Part shown: positions 36,485 to 45,700 of the stretch, in pieces
How the letters are laid out: every line of letters begins with the position of its first letter
Position numbering within the stretch: position 1 is the stretch's first letter
Origin: Undibacterium sp. YM2
Lineage (GTDB): Bacteria; Pseudomonadota; Gammaproteobacteria; Burkholderiales; Burkholderiaceae_D
DNA: 64,000 nucleotides
Direction: 5' to 3'
Assembly (NCBI RefSeq): GCF_009937975.1
Contig: NZ_AP018441.1
Coordinates: 1,736,001-1,800,000 of the forward strand
Program-made: the position numbers and the translations under genes
Notes under the pieces: generated by a model
Database searches by the model: none
Told to the model about the DNA's origin: nothing
Seen by the model: only the letters and a program-made list of their open reading frames with translations

Positions 36485-37306
36485 ATGGATGATGACGTAA
36501 AAAATCTTTTTCAGAAATTTGGGCAATCAACTGATGCGTATCGCGAAATCAATCGTGATGCTGACAGTGAACAGGCAAAGCAGCGCTGGCCCTTGTTGCG
36601 TGACGTGCATCTGCATGCGGGACCGGCTCCTGCCGCGGCACCCACTCGTGCTCAGCACAGGGAAGAAGAGCTGGCCGCACCAGTCCATTTGAATGACAGT
36701 CCTTTCCGTCCCGCAGCCGTGAAAACTGCGGCGAGCAGAGCAACTGCGGTGAAAGCCAGCGCGGCACAAGCCGCACCTGAGGGGCATGCAAGCATCAGGC
36801 ACAGCTCTCAATTGCCTTTGAAGCAAATGCTGATGCAAAAAGCTGCAGTCGAAGAGCAAGAGCTTGAACCCGAAGTAGCACCTCCATTTTTGTCAAGAGT
36901 GTTACCAACTGCACCAAAGCATAATACTGCAGGTAAAAAAGAGTCTGTTACCAGTGGCTTGTTTTCCAGCAGGGCCCAGGTTTCACCCGAGCGGGAAGTG
37001 GAAGCGTCTGCGCACGCTGTGCCTGGCGTTGCTGCAAGCACTGGCATACGCAAGCCTGTGAACGTCAGCCCTGCGCAAGTATCTCCAGCTACTGTCATAC
37101 ACAACATACCTGCAGCACATGCCATGCCTGTCAAACAAGCACATGTGCATGTTGAAGAACAGCGCGGTCAAAACGTGAAAACCAAACCGGCCGACAAAGA
37201 CCAGCCTGTCAGTGCCGTCTTTGGTCGCCTGGCTGGCAAACAGGAAGAGGCCAGGCCAGCCGATGCGGGTACCAATTCATTCTTTAAAAAAATATTTAAA
37301 CCATGA
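36485..37306 (+). CDS. bcsP: Cellulose biosynthesis protein BcsP
   Basis: A 273-residue, mostly disordered Ala/Pro-rich protein. The N-terminus (DDVKNLFQKFGQ, ending KQRWPLLRD about residue 35) is the BcsR/BcsP-like motif; short conserved peptides follow (SQLPLKQMLMQ, PFLSRVLP, SAVFGRLAGK) and the end is SFFKKIF. In betaproteobacteria bcsP pairs with bcsQ. BcsR binds BcsQ in E. coli, so a scaffold role for the synthase is likely but not shown. ATG 36485 is chosen over an in-frame GTG at 36476 because GGTGGA lies 4 bases upstream. Its TGA overlaps the bcsQ2 ATG by four bases. Confidence 0.78.
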   Translation: MDDDVKNLFQKFGQSTDAYREINRDADSEQAKQRWPLLRDVHLHAGPAPAAAPTRAQHREEELAAPVHLNDSPFRPAAVKTAASRATAVKASAAQAAPEGHASIRHSSQLPLKQMLMQKAAVEEQELEPEVAPPFLSRVLPTAPKHNTAGKKESVTSGLFSSRAQVSPEREVEASAHAVPGVAASTGIRKPVNVSPAQVSPATVIHNIPAAHAMPVKQAHVHVEEQRGQNVKTKPADKDQPVSAVFGRLAGKQEEARPADAGTNSFFKKIFKP

Positions 37307-38070
37307 GGGTAGTTGCCGTCATTTCTCCCAAGGGTGGGGTAGGTAAAACTACCGTTACCGCAAATCTGGCGGCATCCCTGGCCCGTCTCGGTCCACGCAT
37401 CACCATATTGGACCTGGATCCGCAAAACGCACTCAGATTGCATTTTGGTATGGCACATGATGATGCCAGTGGTATTGCGCAACAGGAGACCATGGAAAAT
37501 AGCTGGACAAATGTCTTGTTTGAAAGCGCCTATGGTGTCGATTTCCTGCCTTATGGCAGCGTAGATGAAGATCAGCGCGCAGTTTTCGAGCAGGAAATCA
37601 AGGCCGATCCAAAATGGCTGGCAAAAAAACTGGCTAGCCTGAATTTGCCTGAAAACAGTGTGGTCCTGATAGACACACCACCTGGTCCCAGCATTTATCT
37701 GCAACAGGTCTTGCACGCGGCAAATTATGCGCTGGTGGTGTTGAAGCCAGATGCCGCTTCTTATTCAACGATACCATCGATAGAATCCCTGATCGATTAT
37801 TACTGTGCTGACCGCAAGGAGTTTCTGGGTTATTGCTATCTGCTGAACCAGATGGACGCCGCCAAGCAATTGAGTCGCGATGTCTTCGGCATGTTGCGCA
37901 GCAGCCTGGGCAAGCGCTTCATACCTGTCACCATCCATAAGGATGAGGCAGTCAGTGAAGCACTGGCTTGCCAGACACCGGTCTCCTATTATTCCCAGCA
38001 TTGTTCTGCTACGCATGACATGCAAGAGCTGACAGCCTGGCTGCAAACGAATTTCAGATTGGTTGATTAA
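37303..38070 (+). CDS. bcsQ: Cellulose biosynthesis protein BcsQ (copy 2)
   Basis: A 255-residue MinD/ParA-type ATPase with KGGVGKTT from K10, LDLDPQNALRLHFGM, and LIDTPPGPSIYLQQVLHAA. SYSTIPSIESLIDYY is the BcsQ counterpart of the copy-1 motif. It is translationally coupled to bcsP by ATGA, and its TAA is followed at once by the bcsAB ATG, so it is embedded in the synthase operon. With copy 1 it makes a pair of BcsQ paralogues of identical length, perhaps able to heterodimerise (inference). Confidence 0.88.
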   Translation: MRVVAVISPKGGVGKTTVTANLAASLARLGPRITILDLDPQNALRLHFGMAHDDASGIAQQETMENSWTNVLFESAYGVDFLPYGSVDEDQRAVFEQEIKADPKWLAKKLASLNLPENSVVLIDTPPGPSIYLQQVLHAANYALVVLKPDAASYSTIPSIESLIDYYCADRKEFLGYCYLLNQMDAAKQLSRDVFGMLRSSLGKRFIPVTIHKDEAVSEALACQTPVSYYSQHCSATHDMQELTAWLQTNFRLVD

Positions 38071-41000
38071 ATGCGTTCGATACTTAACTCCCGATATCTC
38101 TATGGTCGCCTCAACGACCTGGGGCGTGCCATGGTCAACTGGCCAGGCTGGGAGCGCAAGACACCGCGTTTTCTTGCCCTGTTGGTGGCGGTGTTCCTGT
38201 ACTGGACCAGTATCAGCATCCCGCTGGATTTGCCGCTGCAAACACTGTTTTCGATTATCATTTTTAGTACTGCGCTGTATCTGCGCCGCTATACCGGTAC
38301 GCTGATTTCACTGGTGATGGTGATGTTTTCCATCAGTGCCACCAGCCGCTATATCTATTGGCGCATCACTTACACCATAGGCACAGATAATCTGATTGAC
38401 CTGTTCTTTGCGCTGGTGCTGATCATGGCTGAGGTGTATGCCTGGCTGGTGCTGCTGCTGGGTTATTTGCAAACCGCCTGGCCCTTGAAGCGCAAGCCAG
38501 TGATGATGCCGCCAGATACCTCGACCTGGCCCACCATTGATCTGTTCATCCCCAGCTATAACGAAGACCTGGCCGTGGTTAAGCCTACCGTGCTGGCGGC
38601 CATGGGCATAGACTGGCCAAAAGACAAACTCAATATCATTATCCTCGACGATGGTCGTCGCCCTGCCTTTGCCGAATTCGCCGCTTCAGTTGGTGTGCAA
38701 TGTTTTACCCGTCCTGATAATAATCACGCGAAGGCCGGTAATATCAATGCTGCCCTGAAGCGTACTACCGGCGATTTCGTCGCGATCTTCGATTGCGATC
38801 ACATGCCGACGCGCTCGTTTTTGCAATATACGATGGGCTGGTTCTTGGTTGATCCCAAGCTGGCGATGGTACAGACGCCCCACCATTTTCTGTCACCAGA
38901 TCCGTTTGAGCGCAATTTGCAAACCTTCCGCAATGTGCCAAATGAAGGTGAGCTATTCTATGGTCTGATACAGGACGGTAATGATCTGTGGAATGCCACT
39001 TTCTTTTGTGGGTCCTGTGCCATCCTGCGTCGCACCTGCCTCGAAGAGGTGGGCGGCATTGCAGTTGAGACCGTGACAGAAGATGCACACACTGCATTGA
39101 AAATGCAGCGCCTTGGCTACAATACGGCCTACCTGGCATTGCCGCAGGCAGCCGGTCTGGCAACCGAGAGTCTGTCTGCCCACGTTGGTCAGCGCATACG
39201 CTGGGCGCGCGGCATGGCGCAGATTTTCCGTACTGATAATCCCTTGCTAGGCAAGGGGCTCAGTTTTGGCCAGCGACTTTGTTACAGCAATGCCATGCTG
39301 CATTTCTTTTATGGCTTGCCGCGCATGGTGTTCTTGCTGGCACCACTGTCTTACCTGTTTTTTGAAGTGCATATCATCAAGGCTTCAGCCCTATCGATTG
39401 CGGCGTATTCCTTGCCCCATCTCTTGCATGCCAACCTGACCAACTCCCGCATACAGGGCGCGCACCGGCATTCTTTCTGGGCCGAGGTGTATGAGGCAAC
39501 GCTGGCATGGTATATCTTCCGCCCCACACTGGTGGCGCTGATCAACCCCAAACTCGGTAAGTTCAACGTGACTGCCAAAGGTGGTCTGGTCGAGCAGGAG
39601 CATTTTGACTGGACCATTTCCAAGCCTTACCTGATCATGTTGGGCATGAACATATTAGGTTTTTTTGTCGGTTTTGGCAGAGCATTGTGGTGGAATACTT
39701 ATGAGATGGACACAGTCATCCTGAATATGCTGTGGACGATTTATAACCTGGTCATCCTTGGTGCTACCCTTGCCGTAGCAACAGAATCCAAACAGGTAAG
39801 GCGCACACACAGGGTCAGGGCAGTATTGAATGCGACCCTGCGTTTGAACAACGGTCACTCTATAGTTTGCCGTACTGAGGATTTTTCCATGGGAGGCATG
39901 TCTTTCCGGGTACCGGAAGGATTTCAGATGCACAAGGATGAAGACTTGATGATTTCTCTGTATGGCACCAACGGGGAATCCGTATTCCCGGCCAGAACAG
40001 TGTTCTTCAAGGATAATTTGCTCAGTGTGCAATTCATGCCACTGGATTTACAGCAGGAAATGGATTTGATCAATTGCACCATAGGCCGGGCCGACGTCTG
40101 GCTCAGCTGGTCAAATGACAGGGATATCGACCACCCGCTGAATGGTTTGAAAGAAATCGCCTATCACAGCATGCGCGGATTCAGCCGGTTTGGCACCAGT
40201 ATCAAGCAATACGTCATGGAAAGAACGGGACATATGAATAAAATAAATGAGGCTTCCATCGTGAAAACCATCACAACAAGTATACGGGCAAAATTGTCGC
40301 GCAAAGGCAGTACTACGGCTCTGGCCATACTTTGTGGCGTAACTGCGATAGCACACCATGAAGATGTCTTGGCCAAGTCCAAACATGCAAGCGCCAGTGC
40401 TTCTGCCACTGCCAGCGCTCAGCCTGCTGTCGTTGAAAAAATCGCCCTGGAAGATTTGCAGCCAACATCGGTAATAGGTGGCCAGAAGACCTATAACATC
40501 AGCCTCAAGGACATGATAGGCATCAGCTCCAGTGTTGAATTGCGTGGCACCGAGGGCGAGCGTTCCTTCCCCTTCACCGTGCGTAGCGATGAGGTGATTA
40601 CAGCAGCCAAGGTCAAGTATGGCATAGCCTATTCACCTGCTTTGCTGCCTGACCTGTCCCACATACAGGTGCTGGTCAACAATGAGCTGGTCAGTGTCGT
40701 TCCTCTGCCTAAAGAAACTTCTAAAGGCATTGTGCGTGAAGACGTTATCGACCCAAGGTTTTTCGCTGACTTCAATCAACTCAGTTTTAAACTCATAGGC
40801 CATTACACCCGGGATTGTGAAGACCCTTATCACTCCAGCCTGTGGGCCAAGCTCAGCCATACCACCAATCTGGAATTGACAGTTTCCCCGCTGACCCTGG
40901 CAAATGACCTGGGCATGTTGCCAGCGCCTTTCTTTGACAGGCGTGACAACAAATTGCTGGAACTGCCTTTCATCCTGCCAGCAACACCTTCACTGGAAGT

Positions 41001-42627
41001 CTTGCGCAATGCGGGTGTCGTTGCGTCCTGGTTTGGTCACCTGTCTTCTTACCGTGGTGCGCGTTTTCCTATCGAAGCCAATACCCTGCCACGTGGTAAT
41101 GCAGTATTGTTTGCTACTGCCAATGAAGCGCCAGCGGGTGTGACTTTGCCGGCAATTGCTGGTCCAACCCTGGCTATCATGGCTAATCCGGCCAACCCCA
41201 AAGCCAAGTTGTTGCTGGTGTTGGGCCGTGATATCAATGAGCTCAAGATCGCCGTGCAGGCACTGACCATGGGCCAGATGGCCATGTCTGGTGAATCTGC
41301 CTTGATCAAGAATCTCAAAGAAATCGATCCACGCAAAGCTTATGATGCGCCAAAATGGTTGCCTACCGACAGACCTGTCAAATTCGGTGAGCTGGCTGCA
41401 CCCCCAGCACTGAAAGTCAATGGCCTGACGCCTGACCTGATACGCGTGAACCTGCGCGTTGCACCTGACTTGTTCACCTGGCAAAAAGAAGGCGTGCCTA
41501 TCGATTTGCGTTATCGCTTCACGCCACGTCCTACCGTTGATAAATCGACTTTGAATATTGGTATCAATGATGAGTTTGTACGCTCCTTGCCTTTGTCTGG
41601 TACACAGGTAGAAAAAGGCAAGATCAAGGAATCGGTCATGCTGTTCTTCAAGGATGGCCAGCGTTATGCCCAGGATGAAATCCAGGTGCCGACTTTCCGT
41701 ATCGGTGCAGAGAACCAGTTGCAGTTCCACTTCTTCTACGATTACCCAAAACAAGGTGCCTGTAAAGATGTGTATCTGGACAATGTGCGTTCTGCGATAG
41801 ACCCGGATTCGACGATCGATTTCTCGAACATGCCGCACTATGCAGCCATGCCTAACCTGGCATATATGGCAAATGCAGGCTTTCCGTTCACTCGCATGGC
41901 AGACCTGGCGCAAACCGCCATCGTCATGCCAGACCGCCCAAATGCACAAGAGATGGAATTGTTCCTCAATGTCATGGGCCGCATGGGTGAGTCTACAGGT
42001 TACCCGGTATTGAACAGCACCCTGATCCGTAGCGCTGACGTTGAAAAACATAGTGATAAAGACTTCCTGCTGTTAGGTGCAAGTGGCAATCTGCCTTTGC
42101 TCAAGCAATGGTCAAAATACATGCCCATGAGCATGGATGAAAACGGCAATCGTCTGCAATTGCCTACAGGTTTCCTGCGTCTCGTGACCCGATGGGCTGG
42201 CCGCGATCTTGACGCCATGGAACGCCATGCCGGTGAAATGCTGGCCAAGACTGGCAATGCCTTTGGTGCCATGATGCAGTTTGAATCGCCCTTGTCCAGC
42301 GGCCATAGCGTGATTGTCATGACCTCTGGCGATTCTGCCAGCCTGGCTGACCTGACTACCGGTTTGAACAAGGCTGATCTGCGCAGTAAATTCCAGGGTG
42401 ATCTGGTGCTCATCAAGGGCGACCGCATCGCCAATGCACAGATAGGTGAAACCTATTATTCAGGCAGCTTGCCCTGGTGGACCTGGTTGAAGTGGCATTT
42501 ATCTACTCAGCCTTTTATCATGATTATCTTCCTGATGCTCGCTTCACTGATTGCTGCGACCATGCTTTTCCGTTTCTTGCGCAAGAAAGCGGCATCCCGT
42601 CTGGCGCTGGAAGATAAAAAGAAATAA
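38071..42627 (+). CDS. bcsA: Fused cellulose synthase BcsAB (catalytic BcsA + PilZ + periplasmic BcsB)
   Basis: A single 1518-residue frame combining both synthase subunits. BcsA part (1 to about 715): N-terminal membrane spans; GT2 catalytic residues D193, DCD at 241-243, TED at 336-338 and QRIRW at 374-378; more spans; then a PilZ domain with R577-R578-T-H-R581 and DFSMGG at 604-609 for c-di-GMP. A hydrophobic, signal-like segment (about 746-761, then HHEDVLAK) follows an in-frame Met722 and marks the junction. BcsB part (about 785-1490) ends with one span and a basic tail (IMIIFLMLASLIAATMLF). It makes beta-1,4-glucan from UDP-glucose and threads it across the inner membrane. Fusion is best known from Komagataeibacter; nothing suggests a joining error. 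Confidence 0.92.
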   Translation: MRSILNSRYLYGRLNDLGRAMVNWPGWERKTPRFLALLVAVFLYWTSISIPLDLPLQTLFSIIIFSTALYLRRYTGTLISLVMVMFSISATSRYIYWRITYTIGTDNLIDLFFALVLIMAEVYAWLVLLLGYLQTAWPLKRKPVMMPPDTSTWPTIDLFIPSYNEDLAVVKPTVLAAMGIDWPKDKLNIIILDDGRRPAFAEFAASVGVQCFTRPDNNHAKAGNINAALKRTTGDFVAIFDCDHMPTRSFLQYTMGWFLVDPKLAMVQTPHHFLSPDPFERNLQTFRNVPNEGELFYGLIQDGNDLWNATFFCGSCAILRRTCLEEVGGIAVETVTEDAHTALKMQRLGYNTAYLALPQAAGLATESLSAHVGQRIRWARGMAQIFRTDNPLLGKGLSFGQRLCYSNAMLHFFYGLPRMVFLLAPLSYLFFEVHIIKASALSIAAYSLPHLLHANLTNSRIQGAHRHSFWAEVYEATLAWYIFRPTLVALINPKLGKFNVTAKGGLVEQEHFDWTISKPYLIMLGMNILGFFVGFGRALWWNTYEMDTVILNMLWTIYNLVILGATLAVATESKQVRRTHRVRAVLNATLRLNNGHSIVCRTEDFSMGGMSFRVPEGFQMHKDEDLMISLYGTNGESVFPARTVFFKDNLLSVQFMPLDLQQEMDLINCTIGRADVWLSWSNDRDIDHPLNGLKEIAYHSMRGFSRFGTSIKQYVMERTGHMNKINEASIVKTITTSIRAKLSRKGSTTALAILCGVTAIAHHEDVLAKSKHASASASATASAQPAVVEKIALEDLQPTSVIGGQKTYNISLKDMIGISSSVELRGTEGERSFPFTVRSDEVITAAKVKYGIAYSPALLPDLSHIQVLVNNELVSVVPLPKETSKGIVREDVIDPRFFADFNQLSFKLIGHYTRDCEDPYHSSLWAKLSHTTNLELTVSPLTLANDLGMLPAPFFDRRDNKLLELPFILPATPSLEVLRNAGVVASWFGHLSSYRGARFPIEANTLPRGNAVLFATANEAPAGVTLPAIAGPTLAIMANPANPKAKLLLVLGRDINELKIAVQALTMGQMAMSGESALIKNLKEIDPRKAYDAPKWLPTDRPVKFGELAAPPALKVNGLTPDLIRVNLRVAPDLFTWQKEGVPIDLRYRFTPRPTVDKSTLNIGINDEFVRSLPLSGTQVEKGKIKESVMLFFKDGQRYAQDEIQVPTFRIGAENQLQFHFFYDYPKQGACKDVYLDNVRSAIDPDSTIDFSNMPHYAAMPNLAYMANAGFPFTRMADLAQTAIVMPDRPNAQEMELFLNVMGRMGESTGYPVLNSTLIRSADVEKHSDKDFLLLGASGNLPLLKQWSKYMPMSMDENGNRLQLPTGFLRLVTRWAGRDLDAMERHAGEMLAKTGNAFGAMMQFESPLSSGHSVIVMTSGDSASLADLTTGLNKADLRSKFQGDLVLIKGDRIANAQIGETYYSGSLPWWTWLKWHLSTQPFIMIIFLMLASLIAATMLFRFLRKKAASRLALEDKKK

Positions 42628-42647
42628 TTGAAATGAATTGAGTTGTT

Positions 42648-42698
42648 TGGGCAGCGTGCTATCTGAAGCGTAAAATAAGTAGATAGCACTGCCCATTT
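42648..42698 (+). other. Long near-perfect hairpin between bcsAB and bcsC1
   Basis: Arms tgggcagcgtgctatct / agatagcactgccca, stem of about 15 pairs with one bulge, and a 16-base AT-rich loop, 20 bases after the bcsAB stop. Only three Ts follow, so it is more likely an mRNA stability or partial-termination element than a full terminator. Confidence 0.6.
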
Positions 42699-42788
42699 CC
42701 TTGATTTAAAACCTGACACAGTGCTGATTTTCTGAGGTGACGATAAATAAGCTGACTCACAGAAAAAAGCGATCATTAGGGGAAGTAA

Positions 42789-45700
42789 ATGGTCTTCAAG
42801 AAGAAAGCGATAGTCTTTGCGCTTTTGACGGTTTTTTTTGAGAGCGAAACTGCGTTCGCGCAGTCAGCCTTGACACAGCAATTGAAGGAGCAGGCGCAGT
42901 TCTGGCAGCAACGTGGCCGTGACGACAATGCGGCAGATATCTGGCGCAAGCTGTTGAAGGTCGATGCCAATAATATTGATGCCCTGATGGCCTTGTCCGT
43001 TTTTGAAGCCAAGGCAGGTAATCCCGAGCAGGCAAAAACCTATTTTTCGCGTTTGCGTGGCACCCAGGCGAGTTCTGCCCAGATACGCAATGTTGAGCAG
43101 GCTTTGCGCCAGGGCAGCAATGGTGGCGTAGGCCAGCTGGAAAATGCCCGCATGCTTGCCAAACAGGGTGACACTGAAGCCGCAGTCGATGCCTACAAGC
43201 AAATAGGTGATCCTTCCAAGCTCAAAGGGGATGCTGCCTTCGAATACTTCCAGGTTCTCGCCGGCACCAAGAATGGTCATGCCGAAGCCCGCAAGGGATT
43301 GGAAAAACTCAGCAAAGAGAATCCAGGCAACAGCAAATACGCACTCGCCTATGCCCAGGTGCTGACTTACCGCGAGCCCAGCAGGGTAGAGGGCATGGCC
43401 CTGCTCGAAGGCCTGAGTAGCAGACCCGATGTCGGCAAGCAGGCGACAGAATCCTGGCGTCAGTCACTGAGCTGGATGGGCATGAAACCTGAAAATGCCA
43501 AATACTTCAACCACTTTCTCGAAAAACATCCGGACGACCAGCTCATCAGAGACAGGATGGCTGGTTTGACCAGACCAGCGGCAGTTACTCCGCCAGCAGT
43601 GCAAACTGCACAAGCCGTGCAGACTGTAAAGCCGGCAGAGATCAAAGCCGCAGACAAGTCAGTGAAAACTGAAAAGGTCGATAAGTCTGAGAAGATAGAT
43701 AAGACTGAAAAGGTCGATAAGCATGAGAAGACTGATAAGGCTGATAAAGTTGATAAGGCAGCACCAAAACCCAAGCCAGTAGCAGAAAATCCTATAGAGA
43801 AAAGCCGCATCGCTGGTTTCAAGGCACTGGAAGATAATGTGATTGAGGCAGCAGAAGCCGAATTTCAGGGTTTGATCAAAAACTATCCCAAAAACCCGAT
43901 AGGTTATGGCGGCATGGGCCTGGTCAAGATGCGCCAGGAAGAGTTCATTGAGGCGCGCACTTTCTTGCATAAGGCAGTCGATTATTCACCTGCACAATCG
44001 AAAGACCAATGGAAGCAAGCTTCTGACGATGCCAGCTATTGGGCAACCGTGGCCGAGGCGAGGAATGCCTTTGAAGATGGTGACAGCACCAAAGGTATTG
44101 ATTTCCTGCGCAAGGCGATTGCTCTGAATGGCAAGGAGCCAGCCGGTATCCTGCAGCTCGCTGACGCCTTGCAGGCAGAAAATGATTTGAAGGGGGCAGA
44201 AGAAAATTACCGCCGCGTCCTTGATGCAGACAAAACCAATATCCGCGCACTTGATGGTGTGATTGGTGTACTGGTTTTGCAAAAACGTATTGCTGATCTG
44301 GAAGCCCTGAGCAGCATTATGCTGCCGCGCCATCTGGCCATCATCGCCAACCTGAAGTCTGAAGATTTATGGAACAAGGCCAAGGCTGCAGAAGCCGCAG
44401 GTGACATCAACACAGCACAAAAAATGCTGGAAGATGCCATCATGATCAAGCCGGATAATGCCTGGCTGCGCATGGCACTCGCCAGGATTTATCTGAAGCG
44501 CGATATGCCAGGACAGGCTCGTGCCCTGATCGAGGCAATGACCAATGTCGAAGCACCAGACCCTGAAGCGCTGTATGTCAGCGCCTTGCTCAGCGAAATG
44601 CAACAACTCTGGTGGGAAGCCCTGAATACGCTGGAAAGAGTACCTGCAGCTTCACGCAAGAAAGAAATGGTGGATCTGCAAAAACGTCTGTGGATCAGGG
44701 TACAGATAGACCGTATCACCTTGCTGGCCAGGCGCGGCAATACCAGTCAGGCGAGTGAGATATTGACACAGGTAGAGCAGGTCGCTGGCAACGATATGGA
44801 ATTCACCGGCACCATGGCGAACCTGTATATACAGTTGGGCAACAAGGAACGTGGTTACGCCATGTTGCGCGAGGCCGTGCAAAATACGCCCAAACCGGCA
44901 GCAGGTTTACTGTTGCAATATGCAGGTACCCTGATGCAGGCAAACCAGGAAGGTGAGCTCGAAGCCGTCATGCGCCGCGTAGCTGCCATGCCCAACCTGC
45001 AAGAGGCAGAAATTACTGCCTTCACCCAACTGCAAAGAGTATTGGCGATGCGCTATGCCGAGCGTGCGCGTGAAGCGGGCGATTATGCAACGGCCTATGC
45101 CTACATACAGCCCATGCTGATCGCCACCCCTGATGACGAGATGTTGCTGCTGACGCTGGCCCGTATTTATACAGCGTCAGGCGATAGCGCATCAGCGCGG
45201 GAATTGTATGTCAAGGTTTTGCAAAGCGATCCAGAAAACCCTGAAGTCTTGCAGGGCCTGGTCTATGCCGCGATGGAAGCACGTGATCTCGATAATGCAG
45301 AAAAATACCTGAGTGTGCTGCTGCGCCAGGAACCTGATAATCCGCGTTACCTGGCACTGGCAGGCAATGTCGCCAGGGCGCAGGGAAATAATAGCCGCGC
45401 CCTGAGTTATTTCAAAAAAGCGCTGGCACTCGAACAGGCACAAAAAACCGTGGTCGGCTCAGGCCCTAATGGTTTGCGTCTGGTGGATACTGCACCAGCC
45501 AGTACGGTCAATGATTTCAAGGTCAATCCTTTTGCTGACCGCAAATCTGGTGCGCCTGCCAACGCTCAACAACCGCAGTTAAAAACAGTAGCACCGACAT
45601 CGGCACCTGCACCGGGGCCACTCCTGAAAGAAGCACCAGCCAGTAACTTTACCGGCGGTATATTTGCGCCAGTCGGCAAGCCATTGACTACCCCGCCTGC

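Noticed and set aside
40990..42051. 353-codon open frame on the minus strand opposite bcsB
   Set aside because: Shadow of the BcsB coding sequence, no ribosome binding site and no family resemblance.
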